Source: Phycisphaerales bacterium UBA6054
Lineage (GTDB): Bacteria > Planctomycetota > Phycisphaerae > Phycisphaerales > UBA1924
DNA length: 9,192 nucleotides
Assembly (NCBI GenBank): GCA_002429045.1
Contig: DIYM01000046.1
Span: 20,078 to 29,269, forward strand
Direction: 5' to 3'
Part shown: piece after piece, positions 6,933-9,192 of the stretch
Layout: every line of letters starts with the position of its first letter
How positions within the stretch are numbered: position 1 is the first letter of the stretch
Program-made: the position numbers and the translations under genes
Notes under the pieces: model-generated
Databases searched by the model: none
Told to the model about the DNA's origin: nothing
Seen by the model: the letters and a program-made list of their open reading frames with translations, nothing else

Positions 6933-8045
6933 CTATGGGGCAGCCGCGGCCGGGTCCGTCGACCGATCCGCGGCCTGCTCGGCCCGATCCGGGCGGCGCG
7001 CCCGCCAGCGTTGGATCGCGGCGTGCACGTCGGCGGGGGTCTTGGCGGTGCGGACGTCGTCCTTGAGCTGGCGGCAGTGCCCGGCGTTGATGGTCTTGCC
7101 CAGCCAGCTGATCTTCTGGCGGATCACGTGCATCGCGTGGTGCTCGCTGCGGAACTCGATCATGCGGTCGAAGTAGGCCTTGATAGTGTCGAGGCGTTCG
7201 TCCTGAGTGGGGGCCACCTCGGCCGGATCGGTGCCGTGCTGGAGCGCCCACGCTTCGCGGAAGATCCAGGGGTTGCCGAACGAGCCCCGCCCGATCATCA
7301 CGCCCGCGCACCCGGTGTCGCGCATCATGCCGATGACGTCGGAGGGTTGCTTGATATCGCCGTTCCCGATGACGGGCACGCCGCCCGCGGGAGTGCCGTC
7401 GTACCGCCCGGTCGATTCCCCGACGGCGTCGACCACACGCCGGATGCCCTCGCGCCGGCATTGGCCCTTGAAGCGTTGCTCGGTCGTGCGACCGTGGACG
7501 GTGATGAGGGCCGCGCCCCGCTCGCACAGCCCGACCGCGAGTGCTTCGGGCACGCCTTGCTCGTAGGCGGCTTCGTCCCAGCCCAAACGCATCTTGGCGG
7601 TCAGGGGGATCGAATCCGGGAGCGCTCGGCGCACGGCTTCGAAGATGCGGAACGTGTTGGGCACGTCGCACATCAGCTTGCTGCCGCCGTCCTTCTTGCA
7701 GACCTTGTCGACCGGGCAGCCCATGTTGATGTCGACGACGGTCGCGCCGTGGTCGGCGCACCAGCGGGCCCCGTCGGCGAGGGTCTCCGGGTCCCCGCCG
7801 TAGAGCTGCATGCAGATCGGTTGGTCGAGGTCGTGGGTGCGGGCGAGGTCGTAGGAGGCTTCCGAGCCGCAGATCAGCCCGGTGGGGCTGAGCAGATCGG
7901 TGCACGCGAGCCCGACGCCGCCGCACGAGCGGGCGGTGATGCGCCACGCGAGCTCGCACCAGCCCGCGATGGGCGCGAGCAGGAGGTTGGAGCCGAGCGA
8001 GACCGAACCGGAGGGCGCGCGGAGTTGGAGAGCGGCGGCGAGCAA
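6933..8045 (-). CDS. tRNA-dihydrouridine synthase, DusB-like
   Basis: The predicted product is 370 aa, a cytoplasmic FMN enzyme that uses NADPH to reduce uridine to dihydrouridine in tRNA. The TIM-barrel signatures appear in order: L-L-L-A-P-I-A-G (21-28); Q-L-Y-G-G (80-84); D-I-N-M-G-C-P-V-D-K-V (105-115) with catalytic C110; K-M-R-L-G (151-155); V-H-G-R-T-x-E-Q (183-190); V-I-G-N-G-D-I (225-231); G-R-G-S-F-G-N-P-W-I-F (252-262). The helical C-terminal domain follows, then an Arg/Ala-rich tail from about 350. Compared with the usual form, about 15 residues (G-E-S-T-G-R-Y-D-G-T-P-A-G-G) are inserted before the V-I-G-N-G-D-I strand. N-M-G-C-P plus K-V resembles DusB more than DusA or DusC. The start is a TTG at 8045: there is no ATG before residue 79, the frame is closed upstream by TAG at about 8091-8093, and no clear Shine-Dalgarno precedes it, so the exact N terminus is uncertain. 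It is divergent from the beta-propeller gene. Confidence 0.92.
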   Translation of the reverse strand: MLAAALQLRAPSGSVSLGSNLLLAPIAGWCELAWRITARSCGGVGLACTDLLSPTGLICGSEASYDLARTHDLDQPICMQLYGGDPETLADGARWCADHGATVVDINMGCPVDKVCKKDGGSKLMCDVPNTFRIFEAVRRALPDSIPLTAKMRLGWDEAAYEQGVPEALAVGLCERGAALITVHGRTTEQRFKGQCRREGIRRVVDAVGESTGRYDGTPAGGVPVIGNGDIKQPSDVIGMMRDTGCAGVMIGRGSFGNPWIFREAWALQHGTDPAEVAPTQDERLDTIKAYFDRMIEFRSEHHAMHVIRQKISWLGKTINAGHCRQLKDDVRTAKTPADVHAAIQRWRARRPDRAEQAADRSTDPAAAAP

Positions 8046-8208
8046 GCCGGATCGTAGGTCGCTGGTATGGAACGGGTTAAGGCTCGGCTGCTACGACCCC
8101 CTTTTTTCGGGCGGTCGCGTTTGATACGCTCGGGGGTCGGTCCGGCTGATGGCGTACCCCCCGCGGACAATCAATCGATGGGCTGCTCGCAGTTTGGAGA
8201 AGAGAAGC
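8046..8208. promoter_or_regulatory. Divergent intergenic region between dus and the beta-propeller gene
   Basis: These 163 bp must hold the promoters for both directions. No convincing -35/-10 pair could be read. CGACC (8094-8098) and GGTCG (8113-8117) form a dyad around a CCCTTTTTTCGGGC centre. GGAG at 8196-8199, 9 nt before the plus-strand ATG, is the ribosome binding site for the downstream gene. Confidence 0.4.
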
Positions 8209-9192
8209 ATGGTCTGGAATCAGCGTTCGGTGGGGGGAGCGATCTTCGTGAGTCTGGCGGCTGGTCTGCCCGCGATGGGCGGGCCTGGCCCGGCGATCCT
8301 CGAAGACGGCTGGGTGCTCGAACGCCAAGTCTCCTTTGACGACCCGGTTTCGGCGCTGATCAACCCGCTCGATGGCTTGATCTATGTGGGTGATCGTCCG
8401 GGCGATGTCTATCGCATCGACGCCGCGGGCGTGGCGACGGAGATCCAGGCGACCGACGACGTCGCCGGGCTCGAGGTCGATCCCGTCACCGGCGCGTTGT
8501 TTGTCTCGGAGGATTTCCCGGGCAACATCGAGCGGATCGAGATCGACTTCACCGACGGCTCGAGCACGCAGTCCCGGTGGGTCTCCGGGTTCCATTCGGG
8601 GGACGACGATCCGGTCGGCATGACGGTGGTGCCCGACTCCTACACCGGCACGCTGCTGACCCCCGGGATGATGTTCCAGACCGATCGGGGGTTCAACAGC
8701 ATCCGCGATCTGTGGACGTGGTCGCTCGAAACCCCGCAGGGCGAGGTGCAGGTCCGGGACGACAACGGCTCGATGGTGGATCCGGTCGATGCCGCGGTCT
8801 TCGGTCCGAGCATCGTCATCGCCGATAGCGGCGGCTTGCTCAAGCAGGTCGACGACGCGGCCAACGTGACACCGCTGCCGGTCACCGGGGCGACGCTGAC
8901 CGACGTGCAGGGCGTCGTGTTCGATCAGCGGACCGGGGCGTTGTATGTGCTCGATGTCCCGTCGGACACGGTGTACAACGTGGATGTCGCGACCGGAACG
9001 GCTGCCGCGGCGTTTCAGGGCTTCGGGTTCGGTGGCGTGTGCTGGGGTGGGCTGAACCTGTTCGACGACGGGACCACCCAGCGGCTCGTGGTGTCGTCGG
9101 GCACCGGCGATTCGATCACCGTGTTCTCGATCACCCCCCCTTGCAGCGACGCGGACGTTGCCGGCCCGTTCGGTGTGCTGAACTTCTTCGAT
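8209..9192 (+). CDS. Exported beta-propeller-like protein with C-terminal GC-type dockerin (3' end beyond window)
   Basis: This is a partial gene: 328 codons are visible and open to the last base. It starts at an ATG with GGAG 9 nt upstream. Residues 1-24 look like a signal peptide (MVWNQR, AIFVSLAAGL core, cleavage near PAMG). The body is a series of beta-propeller blades: V-S-A-L-I-N-P-L-D-G-L-I-Y-V (47-60) with D-V-Y-R-I-D; V-A-G-L-E-V-D-P-V-T-G-A-L-F-V (85-99); and V-Q-G-V-V-F-D-Q-R-T-G-A-L-Y-V-L-D (233-249) with V-Y-N-V-D. These resemble the NHL/SMP-30/YVTN class, and no catalytic residues were recognised. From C312 the text C-S-D-A-D-V-A-G-P-F-G-V-L-N-F-F-D is the opening of the same dockerin module seen in three neighbours. 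The remaining 30 or so residues should lie past the window. The propeller call rests on repeat pattern and is less certain than the dockerin. Confidence 0.85.
   Translation, partial: MVWNQRSVGGAIFVSLAAGLPAMGGPGPAILEDGWVLERQVSFDDPVSALINPLDGLIYVGDRPGDVYRIDAAGVATEIQATDDVAGLEVDPVTGALFVSEDFPGNIERIEIDFTDGSSTQSRWVSGFHSGDDDPVGMTVVPDSYTGTLLTPGMMFQTDRGFNSIRDLWTWSLETPQGEVQVRDDNGSMVDPVDAAVFGPSIVIADSGGLLKQVDDAANVTPLPVTGATLTDVQGVVFDQRTGALYVLDVPSDTVYNVDVATGTAAAAFQGFGFGGVCWGGLNLFDDGTTQRLVVSSGTGDSITVFSITPPCSDADVAGPFGVLNFFD
9142..9192 (+). other. First half of a GC-type dockerin, cut by the window end
   Basis: C312 is followed by D-V-A-G-P-F-G-V-L-N-F-F-D, the degenerate first loop shared with the S8 and beta-helix proteins. 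The coding DNA is nearly the reverse complement of the matching part of those minus-strand genes. Confidence 0.75.

Noticed and set aside
6823..7959. In-frame N-terminal extension of the beta-helix protein to 908 aa
   Set aside because: The extension is the out-of-frame Arg/His-rich reading of dus. The ATG at 6822 has a strong ribosome binding site and starts a signal peptide.
7874..8170. Minus-strand frame spanning the dus N terminus that offers an ATG start
   Set aside because: Out of frame with the dus barrel motifs, so it cannot supply its start without a frameshift, and its product is low-complexity.
5236..9192. Terminal G-C motif as a lipobox or sortase signal
   Set aside because: A lipobox Cys must follow an N-terminal signal peptide, and there is no LPxTG or hydrophobic tail with basic residues. 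The Cys pairs better with an upstream Cys.
1..9192. CRISPR arrays, insertion sequences, tRNA or rRNA genes, defence islands
   Set aside because: No regularly spaced repeats, transposase motifs, terminal inverted repeats or structural RNA signatures were seen on either strand.

Overview
The window is high-GC chromosomal DNA, most likely from a planctomycete of class Phycisphaerae. The main clue is that four of the six genes encode exported proteins ending in the same short C-terminal module: [DN]-[LIV]-A-x-P-F-G-x-L-N-F-F-D, usually followed by a second N-F-F-D repeat and a final G-C-P. This is the module I know as the 'GC-type dockerin' of Phycisphaerae. The D-C-N-x-N-x-x-x-D calcium-loop repeats in the beta-helix protein also fit that group. 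No phage, transposon, CRISPR array, rRNA or tRNA was seen.

Layout. Five genes run head to tail on the minus strand. In transcription order they are a DusB-like tRNA-dihydrouridine synthase (8045-6933), an exported right-handed beta-helix protein (6822-5233), an exported M64-family metallopeptidase (5087-3597), an exported furin/kexin-type S8 protease with a P domain (3435-1435), and an exported DUF1573 protein (1136-18). The gaps are 110, 145, 161 and 298 bp, so this is a tandem array, not a tightly packed operon. A plus-strand gene starts at 8209, divergent from dus. It encodes an exported beta-propeller-like protein and is cut by the window end inside its dockerin module.

Starts. Four minus-strand genes have strong GGAG-type ribosome binding sites 6-8 nt before an ATG, which fixes starts internal to longer open frames. 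The dus gene has no in-frame ATG near its N terminus; it is called from a TTG with no evident Shine-Dalgarno.

Function. The exported proteins probably work at the cell surface or outside it and may be held there by the shared terminal module. Every copy carries one Cys just before the module, and the three complete copies carry a second Cys within three residues of the C terminus, suggesting a disulfide staple. The S8 protease has Glu where the catalytic Asp belongs but keeps the acidic residues that bind a P1 Arg in furin. Dus is a housekeeping tRNA-modification enzyme with no visible link to the secreted proteins.
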